Assembly (NCBI GenBank): GCA_902495155.1
Contig: CABUWD010000022.1
Span: forward strand, 1 to 19,808
Origin: an uncultured Collinsella sp.
Lineage (GTDB): Bacteria > Actinomycetota > Coriobacteriia > Coriobacteriales > Coriobacteriaceae
Reading direction: 5' to 3'
Length of the DNA: 19,808 bases
The position numbers and the translations under genes were made by a program. Shown here piece after piece: positions 7,143 to 16,684 of the stretch (position 1 is the stretch's first letter; each line of letters begins with the position of its first letter). A model generated the notes under the pieces. That model searched no databases. It was not told the origin of the DNA and saw nothing but the letters and a program-made list of their open reading frames with translations.

Positions 7143-7190
7143 GACTGTCGTTTTGGACTGGGCTTGTGCCCCAAGAGGAAGTAGTGAGTT

Positions 7191-7643
7191 ATGAGCATCA
7201 ATCGAGTGAACATCACCGGTAACCTCACCCGCGATCCCGAGCTGCGCGCCACCGCCGGCGGAACCCAGGTTCTGTCCTTTGGCGTCGCCGTCAACGATCG
7301 TCGCCGTAACGCGCAGACTGGCGAGTGGGAGGACTATCCCAACTTTGTCGACTGCACTATGTTCGGCACCCGCGCCGAGGCCGTGAGCCGTTTCCTGGCA
7401 AAGGGAAACAAGGTCGCGATCGAGGGCAAGCTGCGCTACAGCTCTTGGGAGCGCGACGGCCAGCGCCGGAGCAAGCTTGAGGTCATCGTCGATGAGATCG
7501 AGTTTATGAGCTCCCGTGGTGGCCAGGGTGGCTACGATCAGGGCGGTTACGCCCCTGCAGCTCCCGCGCCCGCAGCACGTCCTGCCGCACCGGTGGCTAC
7601 GCCGCCCGCGGTCGACGTCTACGATGAGGACATCCCGTTCTAA
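7191..7643 (+). CDS. ssb: Single-stranded DNA-binding protein
   Basis: A 150-residue SSB. The OB fold covers residues 1-108: MSINRVNITGNLTRDPELR, LSFGVAVNDR, FVDCTMFGTRAEAVSRFLAKG and VAIEGKLRYSSWE. A glycine- and then proline/alanine-rich linker (109-143) leads to the acidic tip DEDIPF, which docks partner proteins of replication and repair. GAGGAAG at 7175-7181 serves the ATG. It lies 48 bases after rpsF and before rpsR, the usual order. The linker is short, so the protein is at the small end of actinobacterial SSBs. Confidence 0.97.
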   Translation: MSINRVNITGNLTRDPELRATAGGTQVLSFGVAVNDRRRNAQTGEWEDYPNFVDCTMFGTRAEAVSRFLAKGNKVAIEGKLRYSSWERDGQRRSKLEVIVDEIEFMSSRGGQGGYDQGGYAPAAPAPAARPAAPVATPPAVDVYDEDIPF

Positions 7644-7715
7644 GGGTTGTTCACCTATTTTTGAGTGAGAGGCGGCTTCGGCTCGCCGAAGTTGCCAAAT
7701 GAAAGGTATTTTGAC

Positions 7716-7982
7716 ATGGCTAATGATTATTCTGCACGTCAGCCGCGTCGTAAGTACTGCCAGTTCTGCAAGGAGAACACTGAGTTCATCGACTATAAGG
7801 ATACTCAGCTTCTCCGTAAGTACATGACCGACCGTGGCAAGATCAAGCCCCGTCGCGTCACTGGCGCTTGCACGCAGCATCAGCATGACATCGCCAACGC
7901 CATCAAGCGCGCCCGCGAGATGGCTCTCCTGCCGTACACCGTCCCCGTGGTTTCCTCTCGTGGCAACCGCGACCGCGGCTAA
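7716..7982 (+). CDS. rpsR: 30S ribosomal protein S18 (cysteine-containing form)
   Basis: An 88-residue bS18: RRKYCQFCKEN, IDYKDTQLLRKYMTDRGKIKPRRVTG, then the helix HDIANAIKRAREMALLPY. Cysteines 15, 18 and 52 with nearby histidines indicate the zinc-binding C+ type rather than the cysteine-free paralogue. It partners S6 on the 30S platform. The start is set at 7716, with GAAAGG (7701-7706) before it. An upstream in-frame TTG at 7665 would add 17 residues foreign to the family. It ends 15 bases before rplI. Confidence 0.97.
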   Translation: MANDYSARQPRRKYCQFCKENTEFIDYKDTQLLRKYMTDRGKIKPRRVTGACTQHQHDIANAIKRAREMALLPYTVPVVSSRGNRDRG

Positions 7983-7997
7983 GAAGGGAGACGCATC

Positions 7998-8537
7998 ATG
8001 AAGGTTATTCTTCTCGATGAGATTAAGGGCAAGGGCGGCGAGGGTGACGTCGTAGAGGTCGCTCAGGGTTACGCTGAGAACTTCCTGTTCCCCAAGAAGC
8101 TCGCTGTTGCCGCCACCAAGGGCAACCTCAAGCAGCTTGACGAGCGTCGCAACAACATCGCCAAGCGCGAGGCCGTCCGTCTGGCTACCGCCAACGAGAC
8201 CAAGGCTGCCTTCGAGGGCAAGACGGTCACCGTTGACGTCAAGGTCGGCGACGAGGGCATCCTCTTTGGCTCCGTTACCGCCGCTATGATCGCTGACGCC
8301 ATCAAGGATCAGCTCGGTATGGACATCGACCGCAAGCGCGTCGAGCTCGGTAAGCCCATCAAGGTTGCCGGTGCCCACACCGTTGCCATCTCGCTGTACC
8401 GCGAGATCAAGGCCGAGGTTGTCGTTCTCGTCGGCGTTACCGCCGAGGAGCTCGCTGCCGAGGCTGAGGTCGAGGAGGCCGCTGAGGTCGCCGAGGCCGA
8501 GACCGCCGAGGTCGAGACTGAGGCTGCTGCCGAGTAG
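7998..8537 (+). CDS. rplI: 50S ribosomal protein L9 with an acidic C-terminal tail
   Basis: Residues 1-148 are a standard bL9. The N-terminal RNA-binding domain is MKVILLDEIKGKGGEGDVVEV...GYAENFLFPKKLA. A long connecting helix follows, then the C-terminal domain with DVKVGDEGILFGSVT and HTVAISLYREIKAEVVV. Residues 149-179 are an extra tail almost wholly of Ala, Glu, Val and Thr, strongly negative, absent from the usual 148-150-residue protein. The start has GAAGGGAG (7983-7990) before it. It is the last gene of the operon, followed by a strong terminator. Confidence 0.96.
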   Translation: MKVILLDEIKGKGGEGDVVEVAQGYAENFLFPKKLAVAATKGNLKQLDERRNNIAKREAVRLATANETKAAFEGKTVTVDVKVGDEGILFGSVTAAMIADAIKDQLGMDIDRKRVELGKPIKVAGAHTVAISLYREIKAEVVVLVGVTAEELAAEAEVEEAAEVAEAETAEVETEAAAE

Positions 8538-8569
8538 CATTTGCTGCAACGCAACAATCTTGTTCTAAG

Positions 8570-8608
8570 AAGGGCGCTCTGGGAAACCAGGGCGCCCTTT
8601 TGTTTTTT
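8570..8608 (+). terminator. Terminator of the rpsF operon
   Basis: A 13-pair stem (8570-8582 with 8587-8599, one T-G wobble) with a GAAA tetraloop is followed by TTTTGTTTTTT. It separates rplI from dnaB, so dnaB needs its own promoter or read-through. Confidence 0.93.
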
Positions 8609-8719
8609 GCGCTGAGTGAGTGTCATGGTGAACATTGCGTCGAAGTCCTATATACAGGACCGTTCATCCGTTTGGTTCGGTGATGATTGCCGGCGCGCGG
8701 CGCGTTTTGGGACCGTGGC

Positions 8720-8728
8720 TGATACTAT
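8720..8728 (+). promoter_or_regulatory. Candidate extended -10 promoter of dnaB
   Basis: TGATACTAT (8720-8728) fits the TGn-TAnnnT extended -10 form and lies about 34 bases before the chosen dnaB start. No -35 is recognisable, as is common for extended -10 promoters. Confidence 0.4.
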
Positions 8729-8761
8729 GGATGCTCGCAAGCGATATGAATGAGGATGCTC

Positions 8762-10153
8762 ATGGCATATGACGATAGGGAGACCGGGCTGACGGTTGAG
8801 GACCGCGGCTCAAAGTTGGGTCTTCCCCAAAACCAAGATGCAGAGGCCAATGTACTGGCCGCTATGCTGCTATCGCCCGAGGTGGTCGAAGAGGCCCAGG
8901 TCGAGCTGCAGCCCGATGACTTCTACCGACCCATTCATAAGATCATCTATACCGCGATGGTCGATATGTACAACAGCCGCATTCCCATCGACTCCATCTC
9001 GCTGATCGATTACCTGCGAAGCATCAACAAGCTCGATGCCGTGGGCGGCGAAGCGTACATTTTGGAGTTGATGGGTCAGACCCTGTCGCTCGTCAACTGG
9101 CAGCACCATGCCGCCATCGTTCGCCGTGATTCGATGCTGCGTGAGCTGATCGGCGCCACCAACGAGATCAATGCGCTGGCCTATAACGCTCCCACCGATA
9201 CCAAAGAGGTCGTGGAGCTAGCCGAGAGCAAACTGCTCAAGGTCACGGCGCGCGAGGTCAAGTCGAGCTACAAGACGCTGACCGAGTTTATGGTCGAGGC
9301 CTATAACGAGGCCGAAGAAGTGTGCCAGGCCGGTGGTCAGGCTGCGGGCGTGCCCACGGGCTTCCCGTCGCTCGACCGCATGCTTATGGGCTTCCGCGAG
9401 GGTCAGCTCATCATTATCGGCGCCCGCCCTGCTGTGGGTAAGACGTCGTTCGCTCTGAACCTGGCACTTAACGCTGCCGCTGCTGGTTATACCGTCGGCT
9501 TCTTCTCGCTGGAGATGTCGGGCAAGGAAATTGCCCAGCGTCTGATTTGCGCCTACGCCATGATCTCGATCAGTGACTTCCGCATGGGCCGCATTAGCCC
9601 CGAGCAGTGGGCCAATATCAACGAGGCCACGCAGACCTTGTCTAAGCTCGATATTCTGATTGACGATACGCCCGGCACCACAGTGACCGAGATTCGCGCC
9701 AAGAGCCGCCGTATGCTCCATAACAAGGAGAAGGCAATCATCATTCTGGACTACCTACAGCTGGTAAGTCCTCCGCCGGGACGCCGCTCCGAGAGCCGTA
9801 CCGTCGAGGTTTCGGAGATGTCGCGTGGTCTGAAGATCATGGCCAAGGAGCTCAAGATTCCGCTCATCGCGCTGTCGCAGCTCTCGCGTCAGGTCGAATC
9901 CCGTACCGGCAAGCGTCCGCAGCTTTCCGACCTTCGTGAATCGGGCTCTATCGAGCAGGACGCCGATATCGTCATGTTCTTGGACCGCTCCGCCGACGAG
10001 GCCGAAGCCTCGCGCGACGATCGACCCGACGAGGGCGTTACGCGTATCGTCGTGGCCAAGAACCGTTCGGGCCCGATCGGCGACGTCGACCTGATGTTCC
10101 TGCCGGCATCCACCAAGTTCTATGAGCTTGATGGGGCACATGCCGAGGAGTAG
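8762..10153 (+). CDS. dnaB: Replicative DNA helicase DnaB
   Basis: A 463-residue hexameric helicase that unwinds DNA at the replication fork and recruits primase. The N-terminal domain (about 22-125: LPQNQDAEANVLAAMLL...) binds primase. A linker leads to the RecA-like domain with Walker A GARPAVGKTS (220-229) and Walker B IIILDYLQL (326-334). The family motifs LSQLSRQVESR (371-381) and SDLRESGSIEQDADIV (389-404) follow. No intein interrupts it. Three ATGs lie close together (8750, 8756, 8762). GAGGA at 8752-8756 fits only the last, so I start there. The length is normal. Confidence 0.97.
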   Translation: MAYDDRETGLTVEDRGSKLGLPQNQDAEANVLAAMLLSPEVVEEAQVELQPDDFYRPIHKIIYTAMVDMYNSRIPIDSISLIDYLRSINKLDAVGGEAYILELMGQTLSLVNWQHHAAIVRRDSMLRELIGATNEINALAYNAPTDTKEVVELAESKLLKVTAREVKSSYKTLTEFMVEAYNEAEEVCQAGGQAAGVPTGFPSLDRMLMGFREGQLIIIGARPAVGKTSFALNLALNAAAAGYTVGFFSLEMSGKEIAQRLICAYAMISISDFRMGRISPEQWANINEATQTLSKLDILIDDTPGTTVTEIRAKSRRMLHNKEKAIIILDYLQLVSPPPGRRSESRTVEVSEMSRGLKIMAKELKIPLIALSQLSRQVESRTGKRPQLSDLRESGSIEQDADIVMFLDRSADEAEASRDDRPDEGVTRIVVAKNRSGPIGDVDLMFLPASTKFYELDGAHAEE

Positions 10154-10180
10154 GACAGGCGCCCGTTGCACGGGTATACT
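10152..10180 (+). promoter_or_regulatory. Candidate promoter of purA
   Basis: -10 TATACT (10175-10180) is close to consensus. The hexamer at the right distance, TAGGAC (10152-10157, 17-base spacer), is a poor -35 and overlaps the dnaB stop. Leader length would be about 60 bases. Confidence 0.45.
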
Positions 10181-10246
10181 GGGAATGTTTTGTGCTTCTG
10201 CGTGCCGGCGTGGCGCGTAGACAGTCCATGAATGTAAGGAGTAAAC

Positions 10247-11533
10247 ATGCCGTCAACCGTTTTGGTCGGTGCCCAGTGGGGCGATGAGGGCAAGGGTAAG
10301 ATTTGCGACCTGGTCGCCGGCGACTTCGATGCCGTCGTGCGCTACTCGGGCGGCAACAACGCCGGTCACACCATCGTCGTCAACGGCAAGAAGTACGGCC
10401 TGCACCAGGTGCCCTCCGGCATCATGTATTCTGACCACGTGTCGGTGATCGGTAACGGCTGCGTCGTCAACCCCAAGGTTGTCCTTGAGGAGATCGATAT
10501 GTTCGAGGCCGACGGCATCACCACCAAGAATCTCAAGATTAGCGGCAACGCGCATGTCATCATGCCGTACCACATCGATCTGGATGGCGCCTTTGAGCAG
10601 AAGCTCGGCAAGAAGAACATCGGTACCACCAAGCGCGGCATCGGTCCGTGCTATCAGGACAAGATGGCCCGCATCGGCCTGCGCATGCAGGACATGCTGG
10701 ACGAGGCACTGTTCCGCGACAAGCTGGAGACCGCTCTCGCCCGCGTGAACCCCGAGCTCGAGCTCACCTACAACCTGCCCACCTACACCGTGGACCAGAT
10801 TTGCGACGAGTACCTGCCGATGGCCGAGCGCCTGCGTCCCTACATCACCGAGACGAGCCTGCTGCTCAACAACATGATCGATGAGGGCAAGGACCTGCTG
10901 TTTGAGGGCGCCCAGGCGACGCTACTCGACATCGACCACGGCACCTATCCGTACGTGACGTCTTCCAACTGCACCGCCGGCGGCGCCATCACCGGCTCCG
11001 GCGTGGGCATGAAGAACGTCGACCGCGTGCTGGGCGTCATGAAGGCCTATATCACCCGCGTCGGTTCGGGCCCCATGCCCACCGAGCTTTCCTATGAGTC
11101 CGAGGCTGGCCACACGCTGACCGAGGAGGGCTATGAGTACGGCGTGACCACTGGTCGCCGTCGTCGTTGCGGCTGGTTTGACGGCCCTATCGCCAACTAT
11201 GCCTCGCGCGTCAACGGCCTTACCGACATCGCCATGACCAAGCTCGACGTGCTTTCGGCCTTCGACACCATTAAGGTGTGCGTTGCCTATGACGTCGATG
11301 GCGAGCGTTACACGAGCGTGCCCGAGCACCAGGTGCGCTTTGAGCATGCCAAGCCCATCTACGAGGAGCTTCCTGGCTGGAAGTGCGATATCACCGGCTG
11401 CCGCAGCTTTGAGGAGCTGCCGCAGGAGGCTCAGGACTACGTGGCGTTTATCGAGGATCTGGCACACACCCGCGTGACGTTCATTGGCGTTGGCGCTGGT
11501 CGCGAGCAGATTATCAACCGATTCTGGAAGTAA
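10247..11533 (+). CDS. purA: Adenylosuccinate synthetase
   Basis: A 428-residue enzyme joining IMP and aspartate with GTP, the first committed step to AMP. VGAQWGDEGKGKICD (7-21) holds the P-loop and catalytic Asp13. YSGGNNAGHTI (33-43) holds catalytic His41. IGTTKRGIGPCYQDK (125-139) and TTGRRRRCGWFD (301-312) bind IMP and aspartate. Length and residue numbering agree with the family throughout. AAGGAG lies before the ATG. It is followed by a hairpin and then purD, so the two purine genes are adjacent but may be separate transcripts. Confidence 0.98.
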   Translation: MPSTVLVGAQWGDEGKGKICDLVAGDFDAVVRYSGGNNAGHTIVVNGKKYGLHQVPSGIMYSDHVSVIGNGCVVNPKVVLEEIDMFEADGITTKNLKISGNAHVIMPYHIDLDGAFEQKLGKKNIGTTKRGIGPCYQDKMARIGLRMQDMLDEALFRDKLETALARVNPELELTYNLPTYTVDQICDEYLPMAERLRPYITETSLLLNNMIDEGKDLLFEGAQATLLDIDHGTYPYVTSSNCTAGGAITGSGVGMKNVDRVLGVMKAYITRVGSGPMPTELSYESEAGHTLTEEGYEYGVTTGRRRRCGWFDGPIANYASRVNGLTDIAMTKLDVLSAFDTIKVCVAYDVDGERYTSVPEHQVRFEHAKPIYEELPGWKCDITGCRSFEELPQEAQDYVAFIEDLAHTRVTFIGVGAGREQIINRFWK

Positions 11534-11555
11534 TCGGGACTATTTGGCTATTGCG

Positions 11556-11597
11556 ATATACCCCTTTGCAGCCCGGATGGGCGGCCGAGGGGTATAT
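11556..11597 (+). terminator. Hairpin between purA and purD, probable terminator
   Basis: ATATACCCCT (11556-11565) pairs perfectly with AGGGGTATAT (11588-11597), and an inner stem GCCC/GGGC (11571-11574 with 11579-11582) adds to it. Only three T follow, so termination may be weak. It could also be a regulatory stem in front of purD. Confidence 0.55.
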
Positions 11598-11651
11598 TTG
11601 CTTGCAAAGGGCTCGCGCGGAGCGGGCCGTTCATCCATAGAGGAGGCACCC

Positions 11652-12956
<1,305 letters not shown>

Positions 12957-12977
12957 AATCCGAGAGGAATGAGACGG

Positions 12978-13673
12978 ATGGACGAGAAGAACGAAGAGCT
13001 CGTGGACGCGCAGATCGTCGAAGAGGACAGCCGCGTGTATGGGCACGCCGAGGGCGAGCCTGGTGGCGAGGTCGCTGACGAGCCGGCGCTGGTGCTGGGC
13101 GATGACGACCCGCACGATGCCGAGCTGCACGAGAAGATTCTTTCGGAGGAGTGCGCCTGGAAGGGCAAGATCCTCGACGTCCACCGTCTTGAGGTTGAGC
13201 TGCCCAACGGTCGCCGCAGCGCCCGCGATATCGTTCGCCATCCGGGTGCGGCGGCTGTTGTGGCACTGACCGAGAGCGGCAAGATCGTACTGGTGCGTCA
13301 GTACCGCACCGCCATCGACCGCGTGACGGTCGAGATTCCCGCCGGCAAGCTCGATCCAGGCGAGGACCCGCTCGATTGCGCCAAGCGCGAGCTGCATGAG
13401 GAGACGGGCTTTAGGGCTGGTCGCATTCGCTTTTTGACGTCGATTGTCACGTCCTGTGGCTTCTGTGACGAGATCATTCACATCTACCTGGCCACCAAGC
13501 TCGAGTTCGATGCACCCAACCCCGATGATGACGAGTTTGTCAACGTGGACCTCGTACCGCTGCACGAGCTGATCGACGCCGTGCTCGACGGCAAGATCGA
13601 AGACGCCAAGACCGTCGTGGGCGCCTTGGCCTGCGATAGCATCGCGCACCGCCTTGGGGGCACGGAGCTTTAA
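12978..13673 (+). CDS. Nudix hydrolase, ADP-ribose pyrophosphatase-like
   Basis: A 231-residue Nudix protein. The Nudix box at 123-145 is perfect: GKLDPGEDPLDCAKRELHEE followed by TGF, with all metal-binding glutamates. WKGKILDVHRLEVELPNGRR and IVLVRQYRTAIDRVTVEIPAGKLDPG are typical of the ADP-ribose pyrophosphatase branch, which cleaves ADP-ribose to AMP and ribose 5-phosphate. About 50 N-terminal residues are very acidic and not part of the fold. The ATG at 12978 is preferred: GAGAGG (12962-12967) is ten bases away, while the ATG at 12969 would touch it. Its place after purD fits nucleotide housekeeping. Substrate inferred from family only. Confidence 0.9.
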   Translation: MDEKNEELVDAQIVEEDSRVYGHAEGEPGGEVADEPALVLGDDDPHDAELHEKILSEECAWKGKILDVHRLEVELPNGRRSARDIVRHPGAAAVVALTESGKIVLVRQYRTAIDRVTVEIPAGKLDPGEDPLDCAKRELHEETGFRAGRIRFLTSIVTSCGFCDEIIHIYLATKLEFDAPNPDDDEFVNVDLVPLHELIDAVLDGKIEDAKTVVGALACDSIAHRLGGTEL

Positions 13674-13685
13674 CGAGTGGGGATA

Positions 13686-13724
13686 GCCCTGGGACAAGTA
13701 CTACTGATTGCTTTGTCCCAGGGC
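13686..13724. terminator. Strong hairpin after the Nudix gene
   Basis: A perfect 12-bp stem (GCCCTGGGACAA 13686-13697 with its complement 13713-13724) closes a 15-base loop. No T run follows in either direction, so it is either a poor terminator or a stem with another role before the ABC gene that starts 32 bases later. Confidence 0.5.
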
Positions 13725-13755
13725 CTTACGTTGCTGATATTTCTTTGAGGATCAC

Positions 13756-15528
13756 ATGCTGAAGAGGTTTCTTTCGTATTACAAGCCCCAGATGGGGCTT
13801 TTTGTTGCTGATACTGTTTGCGCTCTGGTGCTTGCTGCCATTGACCTTGCGTTTCCTATTATTCTGCGCAATTTGACCGGTGGGCTGTTTACCCAGGGCC
13901 AGGCTGCCATTATGCAGGCGCTCGGTATGATCGCGGTGGGGCTGGTGCTGATGTATGCCGTTCGCTGCGCCTGCCGCTACTTTGTGAGCTACTGGGGCCA
14001 CGTGATGGGTGCGCGCATGGAGTCCAAGATGCGCGAGGACCTGTTTGACCAGTACGAGCGCTTTAGCTTTGCGTACTTCGACCGCAACAGTTCGGGCGAC
14101 ATGATGAGCCGCGTGGTCAACGATCTGTTCGATATCTGCGAGGCGGCGCACCACGTGCCCGAGTGGATCATCATCTGCGGCATCGAGATTATTGGCTCGT
14201 TTGCGATCCTCTTTACCATCGCCCCGGTGCTGGCGCTCGCCATGGCCGTGGTGACGGCGGCTTTTGCGGTCATCATGTTTTGGCAGAACATGCGTATGCG
14301 CGAGGTTTTTAGCGACAACCGCAAAAAGATCAGCGGCATCAATGCGCAGCTGCAGGATTCGCTTGCGGGCATGCGCGTAGTCAAGAGCTTTGCCAACGAG
14401 GAGACCGAGCGCGCCAAGTTCCGTGCCTCTAACGATCGCTACCTTTCGTCCAAGGAGAACATGTATCACGCCATGGGCGTCTATACCGCGACGTATGGCC
14501 TGCTCTCGGGTGTGCTCTATGTGATCGTGGTGCTGCTGGGCGGCTGGCTGGTCGCCCAGGGACAGCTGCAGGCGGTCGATATGGCGACCTTTGCACTCTA
14601 TATTTCGCTGTTCTGCACGCCGCTCGAGACGCTCGTCAATTCGGCCGAAACGTATCAGAAGGCTATCGCCGGCTTTAAACGTATGGACGAGGTGCTCTCG
14701 ACCGCGCCGGATATCCAGGACAAGCCGGGCGCTACGGATCTGCAGGTGACTGCCGGCGCCGTGGAGTATCACGACGTGTGCTTTAACTACGAGGATGTCG
14801 AGCTGGGCGAGGGCTATGCCGACGAGCGTCCCGTTATCGACCATATGGACCTGTCCATCAAGCCCGGGCAGACCATCGCTTTGGTTGGCCCTTCGGGCGG
14901 CGGCAAGTCCACGACCTGTTCGCTGCTGCCGCGCTTTTATGACGTGGCTACCGGATCCATTAGCATCGACGGTCAGGACGTGCGCGATGTGACGCAGCAG
15001 AGCCTGCGCCGCGCCATCGGCCTGGTGCAGCAGGATGTCTATCTGTTTGACGGCACGATTGGCGAGAACATCGCCTACGGCAAGCCGGGCGCTACGGCAG
15101 AAGAGATCGCCGAGGCCGCCCGTCGCGCCAACATCGATGCCTTTATCGAGTCGCTTCCGCAGGGCTACGACACCGTGGTGGGCGAGCGCGGCAGCCGTCT
15201 TTCGGGCGGACAGAAGCAGCGCGTTGCCATCGCGCGCGTGTTTCTCAAGAACCCCAAGATCCTGATTTTGGACGAGGCGACGAGTGCTTTGGATAACGAG
15301 AGCGAGGAGGCGGTGCAGGAGTCACTCGAAGAGCTGGCACGCGGCCGCACCACGATTATCATCGCCCACCGTCTTTCGACCATTAAGCATGCCGATGAGA
15401 TTGCGACCGTTGAGCATGGTCGCGTTGTGGAGCGTGGCACGCACGAGGAGCTTCTCGCCCGTGGCGGCACCTATGCCCGTTACTATCGAATGCAGTTCGA
15501 AGGTGCGCGTGCGCACGAGCTCGACTGA
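13756..15528 (+). CDS. ABC exporter half-transporter (permease-ATPase fusion)
   Basis: A 590-residue type IV ABC exporter subunit of the MsbA/LmrA/YknUV kind. Residues about 14-320 hold six transmembrane helices with the usual intracellular loops. The ATPase domain has Walker A GPSGGGKS (378-385), Q-loop LVQQDVYLF, signature LSGGQKQ (482-488), Walker B ILILDE with Glu507, and the switch His538 in IIIAHRLST. All catalytic residues are present, so a homodimer would be active. It is not beside a second half-transporter. GAGG (13747-13750) lies before the ATG. Substrate cannot be told: lipid, drug or peptide export are all possible. The next gene begins 20 bases later. Confidence 0.93.
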   Translation: MLKRFLSYYKPQMGLFVADTVCALVLAAIDLAFPIILRNLTGGLFTQGQAAIMQALGMIAVGLVLMYAVRCACRYFVSYWGHVMGARMESKMREDLFDQYERFSFAYFDRNSSGDMMSRVVNDLFDICEAAHHVPEWIIICGIEIIGSFAILFTIAPVLALAMAVVTAAFAVIMFWQNMRMREVFSDNRKKISGINAQLQDSLAGMRVVKSFANEETERAKFRASNDRYLSSKENMYHAMGVYTATYGLLSGVLYVIVVLLGGWLVAQGQLQAVDMATFALYISLFCTPLETLVNSAETYQKAIAGFKRMDEVLSTAPDIQDKPGATDLQVTAGAVEYHDVCFNYEDVELGEGYADERPVIDHMDLSIKPGQTIALVGPSGGGKSTTCSLLPRFYDVATGSISIDGQDVRDVTQQSLRRAIGLVQQDVYLFDGTIGENIAYGKPGATAEEIAEAARRANIDAFIESLPQGYDTVVGERGSRLSGGQKQRVAIARVFLKNPKILILDEATSALDNESEEAVQESLEELARGRTTIIIAHRLSTIKHADEIATVEHGRVVERGTHEELLARGGTYARYYRMQFEGARAHELD

Positions 15529-15547
15529 TTGATATGACAGGAAGTTT

Positions 15548-16510
15548 ATGGCTGACAAGAACCCTTTGACTCCGGAAGAAGTGACGGAGTTATTCTCCGA
15601 AATCGATGCATCCGGCGTCTTGGATCCCACGCTCGCCAAAAAGCGTACCGAGCGCATGCGTGAGAAGGAGGCTGCGGCCAAGCGCGGTGACAAAGCGGCG
15701 CTAGCGCAGCTGCGCAGCGAGGACCGCGCGAGCCAGGCAAAACATATCGACCCGCTGTCCGAGGATGATCCTTCGGGCTCGCAGGTGAGCCATACCATTA
15801 CGAAGACCGCGATGGCCGTGGTCATCGGTATTTTGGTGCTGATCGTGGGCATGCAGATTGGCTACGGCGTGATGCGTCGTCTGAACACCGCCAACCTGTC
15901 CGAGAGCGTTTCGGTCGATACCGTTTCGACGGCGCTGAAGGGCGGCCTTGAGTGGGGCAACGGCTTTACGCAGTTCCCGCTCGACTTCACCGTCGATGAA
16001 GCCGATGAACGCACGGGCACGGTCGAGGTGACGGTGTTGGACACATCGTCTGCCAACGAGCTCGAGCTGCTGTCCAACGGGCAGATTCAGGCCGCGGCGC
16101 TTGCGACCAACGCGCTGCTCAACGATAAGATCGACCGCGTGGTGTATAACGTTCACGCCTATATCGACGAGGATAGCAACATTCAGCATGATTCCTTCTT
16201 TGGCATGTTCCCCGCCCAGGGCCACCAGAGCGCCATCCTGACGTTCGTGTGGACCAAGAGCTCATCCAACGCCACGAATATCGACTGGAAGATGCGCATC
16301 GTGAGTATGGATGACACCATTGCCGAGCGCATTCAGAAGCAGGTGAACTCGGTGTCGTCGTTGATTGAGGACCCGGTGGTGAGCCAGACCAAGATTGACG
16401 AGGAAAAGGCCGAGCGTGACCTGGAGCATCGTCTGCATGGCCGCGAGATTTTCCGCGGCGGCAAGCCCGATCGCACACCGTCCGAACTGCTGGAGCAGGA
16501 CAAGAAATAA
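15548..16510 (+). CDS. Single-pass membrane protein of unknown function
   Basis: A 320-residue protein I do not recognise. Residues 1-85 are charged and cytoplasmic: a possible short helix PEEVTELFSEIDASGVLDPT, then a Lys/Arg/Glu/Ala-rich likely coiled coil (30-62). One transmembrane helix lies at about 88-109. The outside part (110-320) looks folded, with alternating strands and helices and no cysteine. Its end is charged (EEKAERDLEHRLHGREIF). AGGAAG (15539-15544) serves the ATG. It starts 20 bases after the ABC exporter and is followed by a terminator, so the pair is an operon. An accessory role in the export process is an inference from position only. Confidence 0.85.
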   Translation: MADKNPLTPEEVTELFSEIDASGVLDPTLAKKRTERMREKEAAAKRGDKAALAQLRSEDRASQAKHIDPLSEDDPSGSQVSHTITKTAMAVVIGILVLIVGMQIGYGVMRRLNTANLSESVSVDTVSTALKGGLEWGNGFTQFPLDFTVDEADERTGTVEVTVLDTSSANELELLSNGQIQAAALATNALLNDKIDRVVYNVHAYIDEDSNIQHDSFFGMFPAQGHQSAILTFVWTKSSSNATNIDWKMRIVSMDDTIAERIQKQVNSVSSLIEDPVVSQTKIDEEKAERDLEHRLHGREIFRGGKPDRTPSELLEQDKK

Positions 16511-16519
16511 TAAGACGCT

Positions 16520-16561
16520 ATCATCCCGTGTGAGCCACAAGCCCGCGCGGGATGATTTTTT
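16520..16561 (+). terminator. Terminator of the ABC exporter operon
   Basis: ATCATCCCG (16520-16528) pairs with CGGGATGAT (16548-16556), with further wobble pairs inside. It is followed by six T (16556-16561). It separates this operon from carAB. Confidence 0.9.
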
Positions 16562-16586
16562 AATCCCCGTCCCAGAAAAATCATTA

Positions 16587-16600
16587 TGCATAGAAAGTCA
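16587..16600 (+). promoter_or_regulatory. Possible ArgR (ARG box) site upstream of carA
   Basis: TGCATAGAAAGTCA agrees at 11 of 14 positions with the ARG box form TGAATWWWWATTCA. It lies about 58 bases before the candidate carA -10. ArgR control of carAB is known in other bacteria, because carbamoyl phosphate feeds arginine synthesis. A single box in AT-rich sequence is weak evidence. Confidence 0.4.
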
Positions 16601-16657
16601 TAATTATCATTTCGTAAACATTTCGATGAAATTAACGCCATGAGGCATGCTTGCGGT

Positions 16658-16663
16658 TACAAT
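16658..16663 (+). promoter_or_regulatory. Candidate -10 of the carAB promoter
   Basis: TACAAT lies about 64 bases before the carA ATG. The only -35-like hexamer, TTAACG (16632-16637), is 20 bases away, which is long. A start near 16670 would give a leader that just contains the PyrR-type stem-loop. Confidence 0.45.
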
Positions 16664-16684
16664 ACCGCGAGGCCTAACTACACA

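Noticed and set aside
6777..8549. 590-codon minus-strand frame
   Set aside because: It lies opposite rpsF, ssb, rpsR and rplI, all of which are certain. Its composition is that of an antisense shadow.
11484..11651. In-frame N-terminal extension of purD into purA
   Set aside because: The TTG at 11652 has an ideal ribosome binding site, and the upstream residues do not resemble any PurD.
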